Assembly: GCF_001792815.1 (NCBI RefSeq)
Contig: NZ_CP017674.1
Span: forward strand, 310,001-374,000
Direction: 5' to 3'
DNA length: 64,000 bases
Origin: Microbacterium sp. BH-3-3-3
Lineage (GTDB): Bacteria > Actinomycetota > Actinomycetes > Actinomycetales > Microbacteriaceae
In this document: one piece after another, positions 10,511 to 19,673 of the stretch
Numbering within the stretch: the stretch's first letter is position 1
How the letters are laid out: each line of letters begins with the position of its first letter
Notes under the pieces: model-generated
Told to the model about the DNA's origin: nothing
Database searches by the model: none
The model's input: only the letters and a program-made list of their open reading frames with translations
Position numbers and translations under genes: made by a program

Positions 10511-11367
10511 GCGAAACGTTCGGCCAGCGGCTCAGCGCCGCCCTCGACACCCACGGCGCCCTGTGCGTCGGCATCGACCCCCACGCCGCACTCCTGTCGG
10601 CGTGGGGGCTGGATGCCACGGCCCAGGGCGCCCGGGAGTTCGGTCTGCGGGTGGTCGAGGCCGCCGTCGGCCGGGTCGGGGTGGTCAAGCCGCAGGTGGC
10701 GTTCTTCGAGCGGTACGGCTCGAAGGGCTTCGCCGCGCTCGAAGACGTGATGGCCGAGGCCCGCGCGGCGGGTCTGCTGGTGATCGCCGACGCCAAGCGC
10801 GGCGACATCGGCACGACGATGGAGGGCTACGCCCACGCCTGGCTCGAGCCCGGTTCGCCGCTCGAAGCCGACGCCGTGACCCTGACGCCGTATCTGGGCG
10901 CCGATTCGCTGCGCGCCACGCTCTCGCTCGCGGTGCATCACCGCAAGGGCGCCTTCGTCCTCACCGCGACGAGCAACCCCGAGGCACGGGCCGTGCAGAG
11001 CGCGATCGTCGACGACGCCCTCGCCGTCGGCGATCACGAGCACGTCGCCGCGCGCGTCGCGCACGACATCAACGAGGCCAACCTCGGAGCGCCCGGAGCC
11101 CTGGGCCCGATCGGCGTGGTGGTGGGCGCCACGGTCGACCGCGCCGCCTTCGGCCTCGGCGACGTCGCGCTGGCGGGCATGCCGATCCTGGCTCCCGGCT
11201 TCGGCGCGCAGGGTGCCGAGCCCGCCGACCTGGGCCGCCTCTTCGGCTACGTCGCGAAGGCGGTCGTGGCCAACGAGAGCCGGAGCATCCTCGCGGTCGG
11301 ACCCGATCGTCTGGCCGCCCGCATCGATCAGCGCGCCGCGCTCTACCGGGAGACCCTGCATGGCTGA
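10507..11367 (+). CDS. pyrF: Orotidine 5'-phosphate decarboxylase (long bacterial type)
   Basis: A 286-residue TIM-barrel enzyme that performs the last step to UMP. The catalytic signature is [16 protein letters not shown]; the N-terminal [11 protein letters not shown] and [11 protein letters not shown] are typical of the longer actinobacterial group. It starts with GTG overlapping the carB stop (GTGA) and overlaps the next gene by 8 nt. The orotate steps (pyrD, pyrE) are not in this window. Confidence 0.93.
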   Translation: MSETFGQRLSAALDTHGALCVGIDPHAALLSAWGLDATAQGAREFGLRVVEAAVGRVGVVKPQVAFFERYGSKGFAALEDVMAEARAAGLLVIADAKRGDIGTTMEGYAHAWLEPGSPLEADAVTLTPYLGADSLRATLSLAVHHRKGAFVLTATSNPEARAVQSAIVDDALAVGDHEHVAARVAHDINEANLGAPGALGPIGVVVGATVDRAAFGLGDVALAGMPILAPGFGAQGAEPADLGRLFGYVAKAVVANESRSILAVGPDRLAARIDQRAALYRETLHG

Positions 11368-12265
11368 GACCCGTCGCCCGCCCGAGGTCGACCGCGCCGC
11401 CGCCTCGCGCCGCGCCGTCGAGGCGCGTCGCGAGCGCGCCGCGCTCAAGCGCGACGTGTCGACGCGCGTGATCTCGCCGCAGGAGCTCCTTCGGCGGGGA
11501 CTCGCCGACCCGCTGTCGGCGGCCGGGGCCATGCGCGTCACCGAGTTCCTCACCGCGATCCCCGCGATCGGCGAGAGCAAGCGCGACCGCATCCTCGCCT
11601 CGCTCGGCATCTCGCCGGTCAAGCGCCTGGGGGGCCTCGGCACCCGTCAGCGCGACGCATTGCGCGCCTTCCTCGACGGCCGGTGGCCCGAGCCCGGGCC
11701 GCGTGACGGACGCAGCCGCCTCATCGTGCTGGCCGGTCCCACCGCGGTCGGCAAGGGAACGGTGGCGGCGCACATCAAGGAGCACTACCCCGAGATCCAC
11801 CTCTCGGTCTCGGCGACGACGCGCGCGCCCCGTCCCGGCGAGGTCGAGGGCGAGCACTACTACTTCGTCGACGACGCCGAGTTCGACCGTCTGGTCGCCA
11901 CCGGTGCGCTGCTGGAGTGGGCGGTCGTGCACAACAAGAACCGGTACGGCACGCCCCGCGAGCCCATCGAGCGGGTGCTCGCCGACGGCGGCACCGCCCT
12001 GCTCGAGATCGACCTGCAGGGCGCGCGCCAGGTGCGGGCGGCCGATCCCTCGGCGACCCTGGTCTTCCTGCTCCCGCCCAGCTGGGACGAACTCGTCCAG
12101 CGCCTGGTCGGACGCGGAACCGAAGACGCCGAGGAGCGCGCCCGACGCCTGCGCACCGCCCGCGTGGAACTCGCGGCCCAGAACGAGTTCGACTACCGCG
12201 TCGTGAACGAAGACGTGGCGTCGGCCGCCGCCGACGTCGTCGCCCTGGCCGCCGCGCAGCACTGA
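11360..12265 (+). CDS. gmk: Guanylate kinase with N-terminal mIHF (actinobacterial integration host factor) domain
   Basis: A 301-residue fusion. Residues about 15-103 match the actinobacterial integration host factor: basic helix ([17 protein letters not shown]), then the helix-two-turn-helix segment [22 protein letters not shown] and [13 protein letters not shown]. Residues about 118-301 are guanylate kinase: P-loop GPTAVGKG (126-133), [20 protein letters not shown] and GTPREPIE; it phosphorylates GMP to GDP. In most actinobacteria mihF is a separate gene just before gmk, so the order is kept but the stop is gone. There is no stop or internal ribosome-binding site between the domains, and the start lies in the pyrF end. 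Confidence 0.9.
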   Translation: MAETRRPPEVDRAAASRRAVEARRERAALKRDVSTRVISPQELLRRGLADPLSAAGAMRVTEFLTAIPAIGESKRDRILASLGISPVKRLGGLGTRQRDALRAFLDGRWPEPGPRDGRSRLIVLAGPTAVGKGTVAAHIKEHYPEIHLSVSATTRAPRPGEVEGEHYYFVDDAEFDRLVATGALLEWAVVHNKNRYGTPREPIERVLADGGTALLEIDLQGARQVRAADPSATLVFLLPPSWDELVQRLVGRGTEDAEERARRLRTARVELAAQNEFDYRVVNEDVASAAADVVALAAAQH

Positions 12266-12309
12266 CGCGTCGCCGACCCGTTGCGGCGTGGTTCGGCCGG
12301 GCTCGGGTT

Positions 12310-12445
12310 GGCTCGGCGCGCGGGTCGGCTCGGCGCGCGGGCCGGTTTGGCGCGCGGGCCGGTTTGGCGCGCGGGCCGGTTTGGCGCGCGGGCCGGCTCG
12401 GGGCGCGGGCCGGCTCGGCGCGCGGGCCGGCTCGGCGCACGGGCC
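12310..12445 (+). repeat. Tandem repeat, 8 units of 17 bp, in the gmk-rpoZ gap
   Basis: Eight head-to-tail 17-bp units (consensus GGYTYGGCGCGCGGGCC) fill 12310-12445; units 3-5 are identical. A decayed copy follows at 12446-12462. The rest of the 416-bp gap (12266-12681) holds GC-rich sequence and the rpoZ promoter; no gene is seen. Reading frames through the array give only Gly-Ala-Arg repeats without a ribosome-binding site. There are no spacers, so this is a minisatellite and not a CRISPR array. Confidence 0.9.
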
Positions 12446-12611
12446 CGTTCGGGGCGCGAATGGTGCAACGGGGCGGACACGGTGCGCCCCGGTGCACCGA
12501 ACACGCCCCGATGTCGCGCCTTCGGCGTGGCCGACACTGCCGTGGCTGCCCCGCCGGGCGTCGCGGCACACGCCGCGGCGGGCCCTCGGCACAGTCCGAG
12601 CCCGCGTCGGC

Positions 12612-12617
12612 TAGAAT
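12612..12617 (+). promoter_or_regulatory. Putative -10 box (TAGAAT) of rpoZ
   Basis: TAGAAT, close to the TATAAT consensus, lies 64 nt before the rpoZ start and downstream of the repeat array, so rpoZ can be transcribed separately from gmk. No clear -35 box. Confidence 0.5.
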
Positions 12618-12681
12618 ACGAGGATGCTTCGGCGCTTCCGGCGCCGCATCCACCCCATCCCGCCGAACCAGGAGGTTCCCC

Positions 12682-12936
12682 ATGGCCGGACGTGACAAGG
12701 GCATCATCGACCCGCCCATCGACGCACTGCTCGACAAGGTCGACTCGAAGTACCAGCTGGTCATCTACGCGTCCAAGCGTGCGCGTCAGATCAACGACTA
12801 CTACTCCGACCTTCACGAGGGCAACCTCTTCGACAACGTCGGGCCGCTCGTCGACTCGACCGTCGAAGACAAGCCGCTGACGATCGCGCTGCACGAGATC
12901 CACGAAGACAAGCTGCGTCTGCGCGCTGCGGAGTAA
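12682..12936 (+). CDS. rpoZ: DNA-directed RNA polymerase omega subunit
   Basis: An 84-residue protein that binds beta' and helps RNA polymerase assembly. The segments [27 protein letters not shown] and [12 protein letters not shown] are characteristic of actinobacterial omega. A strong AGGAGG at 12670-12675 precedes ATG 12682. In many actinobacteria coaBC (dfp) follows rpoZ; here metK is next. Confidence 0.95.
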   Translation: MAGRDKGIIDPPIDALLDKVDSKYQLVIYASKRARQINDYYSDLHEGNLFDNVGPLVDSTVEDKPLTIALHEIHEDKLRLRAAE

Positions 12937-12960
12937 TCTCCCGGCGAGACCCGCTCACAC

Positions 12961-12973
12961 GTGAACTGTTCAC
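12961..12973. promoter_or_regulatory. Palindrome GTGAAC-T-GTTCAC upstream of metK
   Basis: A perfect 6-bp dyad with a one-base centre, 25 nt after the rpoZ stop. It has the size of a repressor site, but no regulator can be named. Confidence 0.3.
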
Positions 12974-12983
12974 AGATGTGACG

Positions 12984-13016
12984 ATGCCCCGGACGGCCGT
13001 GCGCCGCCCGGGGCAT
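12984..13016 (+). terminator. Hairpin after rpoZ, probable terminator
   Basis: ATGCCCCGG (12984-12992) pairs with CCGGGGCAT (13008-13016) around a GC-rich loop. The following ACTTGTG is a poor T tract, so termination may be partial. Confidence 0.5.
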
Positions 13017-13057
13017 ACTTGTGCCCGTCCCCACCTCGCTACCCTCCCGGAGTCGCC

Positions 13058-14251
13058 TTGACCGACCTGCGCCTGTTCACGTCCGAGTCCGTCACCGAAG
13101 GACACCCCGACAAGATCTGCGACCAGATCTCCGACAGCATCCTCGACGCCATCCTCACCGATGACCCCACCGGTCGCGTCGCCGTCGAGACCCTCGTCAC
13201 GACCGGTCTCGTGCACGTGGCCGGCGAGGTGTCGACCAGCGCCTACGTCGAGATCCCGGCGATCGTGCGCGACGTGGTCAACCGCATCGGCTACACCTCC
13301 AGCGACACGGGCTTCGACGGCGAATCGTGCGGCGTCTCGATCTCGATCGGCGCACAGTCGTCCGACATCGCCGCGGGCGTCAACAAGGCGTTCGAGCAGC
13401 GCGAGCGGGGCTCGGTCGATCCCCGCGATCTGCAGGGCGCGGGCGACCAGGGCATCATGTTCGGCTTCGCGACGAACGAGACCCCGCAGCTCATGCCGAT
13501 GGCGATCTGGACCGCCCATCGCATCGCCGAGCGCCTGGCATCCGTCCGCAAAGACGGCACGCTCCCGTTCCTGCGCCCCGACGGCAAGACGCAGGTCACC
13601 CTCGGCTACGAGGGCCTCGTTCCACGCACCGTCGACTCCGTCGTGCTGTCGACACAGCACCACCCCGACATCTCGCAAGAAGACCTGCGCGCCGAGGTCC
13701 AGGCCACTGTCATCGACCCCGTGCTGGCCGAGACGGGTCTCGAGCTGCCCGACGTCAAGTACTACATCAACCCGGCCGGCCCGTTCGTCATCGGCGGCCC
13801 CAAGGGCGATGCCGGTCTCACCGGTCGCAAGATCATCATCGACACCTACGGCGGGGCCTCCCGTCACGGCGGCGGCGCTTTCAGCGGAAAAGACCCGTCG
13901 AAGGTCGACCGCTCGGCCGCCTACGCCATGCGGTGGGTGGCGAAGAACGCCGTCGCCGCGGGCCTCGCCGACCGCCTCGAGGTGCAGGTGGCCTACGCCA
14001 TCGGCAAGGCCAACCCCGTCGGGTTGTACGTGGAGTCGTTCGGAACGGCGCACGTGGCCGACGACGTGATCGTGCGCGCGATCCGCGAGGTGTTCGACCT
14101 GCGCCCCAAGGCCATCGTCGACCAGCTCGATCTGCTGCGCCCGATCTACGCGCAGACCGCGACCTACGGCCACTTCGGCCGCGAACTGCCCGACTTCACC
14201 TGGGAGCGCACCGACCGCGTCGACGAGCTGCGCGCCGCCTCCGGGATCTGA
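13058..14251 (+). CDS. metK: S-adenosylmethionine synthase
   Basis: A 397-residue enzyme that makes SAM from methionine and ATP. Motifs: [20 protein letters not shown] at the start, [10 protein letters not shown], and the phosphate-binding [23 protein letters not shown] start at 13058 is preferred: GGAG at 13049-13052 precedes it, and the protein then begins [11 protein letters not shown] as in relatives. An upstream in-frame GTG region adds an unconserved Pro-rich tail. It is followed by a degenerate repeat and then priA. Confidence 0.93.
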   Translation: MTDLRLFTSESVTEGHPDKICDQISDSILDAILTDDPTGRVAVETLVTTGLVHVAGEVSTSAYVEIPAIVRDVVNRIGYTSSDTGFDGESCGVSISIGAQSSDIAAGVNKAFEQRERGSVDPRDLQGAGDQGIMFGFATNETPQLMPMAIWTAHRIAERLASVRKDGTLPFLRPDGKTQVTLGYEGLVPRTVDSVVLSTQHHPDISQEDLRAEVQATVIDPVLAETGLELPDVKYYINPAGPFVIGGPKGDAGLTGRKIIIDTYGGASRHGGGAFSGKDPSKVDRSAAYAMRWVAKNAVAAGLADRLEVQVAYAIGKANPVGLYVESFGTAHVADDVIVRAIREVFDLRPKAIVDQLDLLRPIYAQTATYGHFGRELPDFTWERTDRVDELRAASGI

Positions 14252-14283
14252 GCGTGCAGCACGGCCGCGGGCCACGCGGCTCC

Positions 14284-14448
14284 GTCGGCGTTGCGCGTCT
14301 CGGGGTTGCGGGCATCGGTGTCGCGGGTCTTGGCGGCGCGCGAGTCGGCGAGGCGGGCGCCAGCATGGTCGGCGCCCCGGGCGTCAGCGCTGCAGGTCTC
14401 GGCAGCACGCGCGTCGGCGCCGCGGGCCTCAGCACCGCGGGCCTGGGC
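14284..14448 (+). repeat. Degenerate 15-bp tandem repeat between metK and priA
   Basis: Eleven diverged 15-bp units (such as GTCGGCGCCGCGGGC variants) run head to tail from 14284 to 14448. One frame reads as pentapeptide-like blocks (VGVAR, LGVAG, IGVAG, AAGLG) but has no start signal. The array ends just before the CATAAT -10 box of priA (14455-14460). Confidence 0.7.
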
Positions 14449-14480
14449 ACCGCGCATAATCACGCCCGCGGAGATGGCTC

Positions 14481-16463
14481 GTGAGCGAGCGTCGCGTGGC
14501 GCGCGTGCAGCTCGAGTCGCCCGTACCGCAGCTCGATCGCCTGTTCGACTACGCCGTGCCGCACCCGCTCGTCGGCGACGTCGCACCGGGAGTGCGGGTG
14601 AAGGTGCCGTTGCGCTCGGCGGGTCGCATGATGGACGCCTTCGTCGTCGAGGTCGTGGCCGATGACGGCAGCGAGCGCCCCCTGTCGTCGATCGAGACGG
14701 TCGTCTCGCCGATGCCGGTGCTGCCCGAGCGGCTGTACACGCTGGCTCGGCGGGTCGCCGACCGCGCGGCGGGGTCGGTGAGCGACGTGCTGCGCCTGGC
14801 CGTCCCCAAGCGCATGGTGCGCGCCGAGAAGGCCTGGGCGGCCGCCCCCGCCCCCGAACCGCCCGAGGTCGTTCCCGCCGCCCTCGAGCGCGCCCACGAG
14901 CTGCTCGCCCCCTATGCCGACCTCGCCGCGGCGATCGACGGCGGCGAGCGCATCGCCGTCGATGCCCCTCCGCATCCGAGCGGCGACCTGCCGCGCGGCG
15001 CGTGGGCCGATCTTCTGGCCGCCGCCGCCGTGCACACGCTGGCGCGGGGACGCAGCGCCGTGCTCGTCGTTCCCGACTACCGCGATCAGGCGCAGCTGCT
15101 GGCGGCATTGGCCGAGCTGGTGAGCCCGGATGCCATCGTGCGCGACGATTCCGATCAGTCCGGCCCCGCCCGCTACGCGCAGTATCTGCGTGCCCTCGCC
15201 CCGGTGCCGTGCATCGTGGTGGGTCGTCGATCGGGTGTGTACGCCCCGGCGCACGACACGGGTCTCGTGGCCATCTGGGACGACGGTGACTCCCTGCTCG
15301 CCGAGCCGCTGGCCCCGGGGGTGCACGCGCGCGACGCCGCCCTGGTGCGGCAGGAGCTCGAGGGCTCCGCCCTGCTGTTCGCCGGGCACACCCGTACGAC
15401 CGACGTGCAGCGCCTGGTCGAGGTGGGGTACGTCCGCGAGATCGTGCAGACCCGTCGCCCCAGCCCGCGCATCGTGCTCAGTGCCACCCGCGAGGGCGAG
15501 CAGCGCATGTCGCGCGTCCCGTCGTCGGCGTTCGCGGCGGCCCGTGAGGCGCTGAAGAGCGGTCCCGTGCTCGTGCAGGTCGCGCGTCCCGGGTACGCGC
15601 CGTCGCTCGTCTGCGCCGACTGCCGTCGCCCGGCCCGCTGCGCGCACTGCGCGGGGCCCTTGCGTGCCGCGCGGCCGGGGGCGACCCCGGTGTGCTCCTG
15701 GTGCGGGCGCAGTGCCCACGCCTGGACGTGCGGGCACTGCGGGTCGGCCAAGCTGCGCATGGCGTCGTCGGGCAGCGAACGCACCGCCGACGAGCTCGGT
15801 CGTGCGTTCCCGAACACGCGGGTGATCGTCGCCGACGGTGCGCATCCGGTGGCCGAGGTCGACGACCAGCCCGCCCTGATCATCGCCACTCGCGGGGCCG
15901 AGCCCCTGGCACGTAAGGGCTACCGTGCCGTCATCCTGCTCGACGGTGACCGCATGCTGCAGAGCGAGGCCCTGCGCATCGCCGAGAACTGCCTGCGCTG
16001 GTGGTCGAACGCCGCCGCCCTCGCCGCCCCGGGCGCTCCGGTGCATCTGGTCGGGGTCGCCGGTCCCGTCGCCCGCGCGCTGGCGACCTGGACTCAGCCG
16101 GCCTATGCGCGCGGCGAGCTCATCGAGCGTGCACCGCTGCGCATGCCGCCCGCCGTGCGGGTGGCCAGCGTCGACGGGCACACCCGCAGCGTCGACGCGC
16201 TGCTGGCGTCACTGCGCGAGACGGTGCCCGAGCTCGACCCGCTCGCCGTCCTGGGCCCGGTCGACACCTCCGAGACCCCCGACGTCGCCACCTCCCGGGC
16301 GCTGGTGCGCTTCGACTACGCACAGGGACGCGCGGTGGCCGAGGCCCTGCGGGCCGGAGTGATCGCCGATGCTCTGCGCGCGCGCAAGTCGCGGAAGAAT
16401 CGCGGTCCCCAGCCGCGCAGTACGCTCAGAGTTCGTCTCGACATCCCCGAGCCCGATCTGTGA
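14481..16463 (+). CDS. priA: PriA-family primosomal protein N' lacking a Walker A motif
   Basis: A 660-residue protein. The N-terminal DNA-binding domain begins VARVQLESPVPQLDRLFDYAVP. The zinc-binding region keeps paired cysteines (CADCRRPARCAHC, CSWCGRSAHAWTCGHC). The expected GxTGSGKT P-loop is absent; the region reads HTLARGRSAVLVVPDYRDQ. This fits the known actinobacterial PriA type, thought to act in replication restart as a DNA/protein scaffold and not as an active helicase. GTG 14481 follows CGGAG; a CATAAT box lies at 14455. Gene order metK-priA-fmt-rsmB is conserved. Confidence 0.88.
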   Translation: MSERRVARVQLESPVPQLDRLFDYAVPHPLVGDVAPGVRVKVPLRSAGRMMDAFVVEVVADDGSERPLSSIETVVSPMPVLPERLYTLARRVADRAAGSVSDVLRLAVPKRMVRAEKAWAAAPAPEPPEVVPAALERAHELLAPYADLAAAIDGGERIAVDAPPHPSGDLPRGAWADLLAAAAVHTLARGRSAVLVVPDYRDQAQLLAALAELVSPDAIVRDDSDQSGPARYAQYLRALAPVPCIVVGRRSGVYAPAHDTGLVAIWDDGDSLLAEPLAPGVHARDAALVRQELEGSALLFAGHTRTTDVQRLVEVGYVREIVQTRRPSPRIVLSATREGEQRMSRVPSSAFAAAREALKSGPVLVQVARPGYAPSLVCADCRRPARCAHCAGPLRAARPGATPVCSWCGRSAHAWTCGHCGSAKLRMASSGSERTADELGRAFPNTRVIVADGAHPVAEVDDQPALIIATRGAEPLARKGYRAVILLDGDRMLQSEALRIAENCLRWWSNAAALAAPGAPVHLVGVAGPVARALATWTQPAYARGELIERAPLRMPPAVRVASVDGHTRSVDALLASLRETVPELDPLAVLGPVDTSETPDVATSRALVRFDYAQGRAVAEALRAGVIADALRARKSRKNRGPQPRSTLRVRLDIPEPDL

Positions 16464-16524
16464 GCGTGCGGCGATCCCGACCACCCGCTCCGCACAGCCC
16501 GCTTCGAACCGTCTGAGGAGAACC

Positions 16525-17442
16525 ATGCGCCTCGTCTTCGCCGGCACCCCCGCCGTCGCCGTCCCCTCGCTCCGTGCCCTGGCATCCGGTCCGCACGAGA
16601 TCGCCGCCGTCGTCACGCGCAGCGATGCGCTCCAGGGCCGCAAGCGCGTACTCACGCCCTCGCCGGTGGCGCAGGCCGCCGACGAGCTGGGCCTGCCGGT
16701 GATCAAGGCCGATCGCCTCGACGCCGACGTCACCGCCCGCATCGCCGCGCTCGAGCCGCAGCTCGGCGTGATCGTCGCCTACGGCGGACTCGTGCGCGAA
16801 CCGCTGCTGTCGACGCCCGCGCACGGGTGGATCAACCTGCACTTCTCCCTGCTGCCGCGCTGGCGCGGCGCCGCCCCCGTGCAGCGGGCGCTCATCGCGG
16901 GCGACGCGGTGACCGGGGCCAGCGTCTTCCAGCTGGTCGCCGCTCTCGACGCGGGCGATGTGTTCGCCGAGGAGCGCTACGCCGTTCCCTCCGGTGCGAC
17001 GTCGTCCGAGGTGCTCGACGCCCTCGCCGAGCTCGGCTCGCCCCTGCTGGCCCGCGTGGTCGACGACATCGCCGCCGGAACGGCCGTCGCCACCCCGCAG
17101 GCGGGCGAAGCGACCGTCGCGCCCAAACTCGTGCTCGCCGACGGTGCGCTCGATCTCACCCGCGACGCCGAGGACCTCCTGCACCAGATCGCCGGGGTCA
17201 CGCCCGAGCCCGGCGCCCACACCACGCTCGACGGCGCCCGGTTCAAGGTGCTGCGGGCGACCCCCGCCGATGCACCGCCGCTGCCGCCCGGGAGGGTCGC
17301 GGCATCCGGAAGAGACGTCATCGTCGGCACCGGCACGACGCCCCTGCGCCTCGAGAGCGTGCAACCCGCCGGTAAGGGCGCCATGGACGCGGGGGACTGG
17401 TTCCGTGGTCTGCGCACGAGCGACCCGGTGCTGGGCGCATGA
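16525..17442 (+). CDS. fmt: Methionyl-tRNA formyltransferase
   Basis: A 305-residue enzyme that formylates initiator Met-tRNA using 10-formyl-THF. It begins MRLVFAGTPAVAVPSLRAL and carries the catalytic-loop signature NLHFSLLPRWRGAAPVQRA; the C-terminal tRNA-binding beta domain follows residue about 205. GAGGAG at 16515-16520 supports ATG 16525. The stop overlaps rsmB as ATGA. Confidence 0.95.
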   Translation: MRLVFAGTPAVAVPSLRALASGPHEIAAVVTRSDALQGRKRVLTPSPVAQAADELGLPVIKADRLDADVTARIAALEPQLGVIVAYGGLVREPLLSTPAHGWINLHFSLLPRWRGAAPVQRALIAGDAVTGASVFQLVAALDAGDVFAEERYAVPSGATSSEVLDALAELGSPLLARVVDDIAAGTAVATPQAGEATVAPKLVLADGALDLTRDAEDLLHQIAGVTPEPGAHTTLDGARFKVLRATPADAPPLPPGRVAASGRDVIVGTGTTPLRLESVQPAGKGAMDAGDWFRGLRTSDPVLGA

Positions 17443-18809
17443 TCGTGCAGGGAGCGCGTTCGGTCGCGTACGACGTCCTGCGTGCGGTCTCGGGTGACGA
17501 GGCCTACGCCAACCTGCTGCTCCCGCACGCGATCGTGCGGGCGAAACTCGACGCGAAAGACGCCGGTCTGGCCACCGAACTCACCTACGGCACCCTGCGC
17601 CGTCGCGGCACGTACGACGCGATCATCGCCGCCGCCGCCGACCGGACGATCGACCGCATCGACCCGGCGGTGCTCGACGCCCTGCGGCTCGGCGTGCACC
17701 AGTTGCTGTCGACCCGCGTGGCCTCGCACGCCGCGGTCAACGAGTCCGTCGAGCTGGCGCGTCGCCACGGCGGCGGCAAGGGCGCCGCGGGCTTCGCGAA
17801 CGCGGTGCTGCGTCGAGTCTCGCGCGACACCCCCGGCCAGTGGATGGACCGCATCGCCGCCGACGCCCGCAGCGACGACGAGCGCCTCGGGCTGACGACC
17901 TCACACCCGGTGTGGATCGTGCGGGCGCTCCGCCGCGCCCTGACCGCCGAGGGCCGGGCCGACGAGCTCGACGCACTGCTCGCGGCCGACAACGTCGCCC
18001 CGCGGGTCGCGATGGTCGCCCTCCCCGGCCTCGCCGAGGTTCCCGACGACGCCAGCCCCACGCCGTACGCCCCGACGGCGTTCCTCACGCGCGGCGGAGA
18101 CCCCGAGGCGCTCATCCGTTCTTCCGGTGGCCGCATCCGCGTGCAAGACGAGGGATCCCAGCTCGCGGCCCTCGCCCTGAGCCGCGCGTTCCCCGTGCGC
18201 GAGGGAGAGCGCTGGCTCGACCTGTGTGCGGGTCCCGGCGGCAAGACCGCGCTGCTGGGCGCCGAGGCCCTCGCCCACGGTGCGCACCTCGACGCCAACG
18301 AGATCGCACCGGCGCGCGCGGGTCTCGTTCGCCAGGCCGTGGCATCCGTCCCCCTCGACATCGAGGTGAGCGAAGAAGACGGTCGCGAACGCGCGACCCG
18401 CACGCCGGGGGAGTACGACCGCATCCTCGTCGATGCCCCGTGCACGGGGATCGGGGCGTTGCGACGCCGTCCCGAGGCGCGGTGGCGCAAGACTCCGAGC
18501 GACGTTCCCGACCTCACCGCTCTGCAGCAGGACCTCGTGCTCGCGGCCTTCGAGGCGCTGAAGCCCGGGGGAGTCGTCGCCTACGTCACGTGCTCGCCGC
18601 ATCTCGCCGAGACCGCGGGCGTCGTGGCCGAGGTCAAGCGTGCCCTGGGCGATGCGGTGGAGGAGCTCGATGCCCGCGCCGTCGTGCGCGACATCGTCGG
18701 TGAGCCCATCGATCTGCCCGACCAGGCCGACGGTTCGCTCCGCGCCCAGCTGTGGCCCCACCGCCACGGCACGGATGCCATGTCGATTGCCCTCCTGCGC
18801 AAGCGCTGA
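17439..18809 (+). CDS. rsmB: 16S rRNA (cytosine-C5)-methyltransferase RsmB
   Basis: A 456-residue protein. Residues about 1-140 are a NusB-like RNA-binding domain (ARSVAYDVLRAVSGDEAYANLLLP). The C-terminal methyltransferase has the SAM motif LDLCAGPGGKTALLG, motif IV VDAPCTGIGALRRRPEARWRK and motif VI VTCSPH, giving the two catalytic cysteines of m5C enzymes. It would methylate C967 of 16S rRNA (E. coli numbering). It is coupled to fmt by ATGA. Confidence 0.94.
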   Translation: MIVQGARSVAYDVLRAVSGDEAYANLLLPHAIVRAKLDAKDAGLATELTYGTLRRRGTYDAIIAAAADRTIDRIDPAVLDALRLGVHQLLSTRVASHAAVNESVELARRHGGGKGAAGFANAVLRRVSRDTPGQWMDRIAADARSDDERLGLTTSHPVWIVRALRRALTAEGRADELDALLAADNVAPRVAMVALPGLAEVPDDASPTPYAPTAFLTRGGDPEALIRSSGGRIRVQDEGSQLAALALSRAFPVREGERWLDLCAGPGGKTALLGAEALAHGAHLDANEIAPARAGLVRQAVASVPLDIEVSEEDGRERATRTPGEYDRILVDAPCTGIGALRRRPEARWRKTPSDVPDLTALQQDLVLAAFEALKPGGVVAYVTCSPHLAETAGVVAEVKRALGDAVEELDARAVVRDIVGEPIDLPDQADGSLRAQLWPHRHGTDAMSIALLRKR

Positions 18810-18823
18810 GACGCTCACCACCG

Positions 18824-18885
18824 CGTGAGTCGCCACGATTTGTCGCTCCCGCGCCGCCTGCGGCGACAAATCGTTGCACCTCACG
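18824..18885. repeat. Long imperfect inverted repeat (62 bp) between rsmB and rpe
   Basis: A 23-nt arm at 18824-18846 (CGTGAG..GC.ACGATTTGTCGC) matches the reverse complement of 18863-18885 at 20 of 23 positions, with a 16-nt GC-rich loop. It starts 15 nt after rsmB and could fold into a strong hairpin in RNA. No T tract follows, so it is either an unusual terminator or a palindromic repeat element. Confidence 0.85.
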
Positions 18886-18919
18886 CATCCTTGCACCGGG
18901 GTCCGCCGACCGACGCGCC

Positions 18920-18925
18920 CATAAT
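18920..18925 (+). promoter_or_regulatory. -10 box CATAAT giving a leaderless rpe mRNA
   Basis: CATAAT ends 6 nt before the GTG start of rpe, so transcription should begin at or next to the start codon. No ribosome-binding site is present. Confidence 0.65.
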
Positions 18926-18931
18926 GGTCGA

Positions 18932-19603
18932 GTGCCTACCGACGCCCCGCGCATCAACCCGAGCATCCTCGCCGCCGACTTCGTGAACATGGAGGCCGAG
19001 CTCGCACGCATCGCGGGCGCCGACTTCGTGCACGTCGACGTGATGGACAACCACTTCGTGCCGAACCTCACGTTCGGGCCGCAGATGGTGGGCCGCATCC
19101 AGCAGACGAGCCCGGTGCCGCTCGACGTGCACCTGATGATCGACGACCCCGACCGCTGGGCTCCCGCCTACGCCGAGTTGGGTGCGGCGTCGGTCACCTT
19201 CCACCTCGAGGCCGCGGCGTCACCCGTGGCCCTGGCCCGGCAGTTGCGCGCGATGGGCGCGCGCGCCGGAGTGGCGGTCAAGCCCGGCACCCCCGTCGAG
19301 AACCTGTTCGACGTGCTGAACGAGTTCGACCAGATCCTCGTGATGACCGTCGAACCGGGTTTCGGGGGCCAGTCGTTCATGCCCGAGACGATGCCCAAGC
19401 TCCGCTCGCTCGCCGACGAGGCGAAGCGCCGCGGCTCGGCCGTCTGGCTGCAGGTCGACGGCGGCATCGGCGAATCGACGATCGCCCAGGCCGCCGAGGC
19501 CGGGGCCGACACCTTCGTCGCCGGATCCGCCGTCTTCGGCGCCGACGACCCCGACCGCGCCATCCAGTCCCTCCGCGCCTCCGCCGCCCGCCACCACCAC
19601 TGA
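18932..19603 (+). CDS. rpe: Ribulose-phosphate 3-epimerase
   Basis: A 223-residue TIM-barrel enzyme interconverting ribulose 5-phosphate and xylulose 5-phosphate. Motifs: INPSILAADF, HVDVMDNHFVPNLTFGP, DVHLMIDDP, MTVEPGFGGQSF and QVDGGIG with the phosphate-binding FVAGSAVFG. GTG 18932 is chosen because it is the first in-frame start after the -10 box and gives the usual family N-terminus (PRINPSILAAD). The mRNA appears leaderless. Long inverted repeats lie on both sides. Confidence 0.94.
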   Translation: MPTDAPRINPSILAADFVNMEAELARIAGADFVHVDVMDNHFVPNLTFGPQMVGRIQQTSPVPLDVHLMIDDPDRWAPAYAELGAASVTFHLEAAASPVALARQLRAMGARAGVAVKPGTPVENLFDVLNEFDQILVMTVEPGFGGQSFMPETMPKLRSLADEAKRRGSAVWLQVDGGIGESTIAQAAEAGADTFVAGSAVFGADDPDRAIQSLRASAARHHH

Positions 19604-19673
19604 GCCGCGCCCGCGCCACGCCCGGCGCCGCGTCTCGGCCCATCGCGTGTCGCCCCATCGCGTGTCGCCCTCA

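Noticed and set aside
12310..12445. CRISPR array
   Set aside because: Units are contiguous 17-mers without spacers, and no cas genes are present.
12937..13057. SAM riboswitch upstream of metK
   Set aside because: The 121-bp gap shows only a short palindrome and one hairpin; none of the multi-helix SAM aptamer consensus is recognisable.
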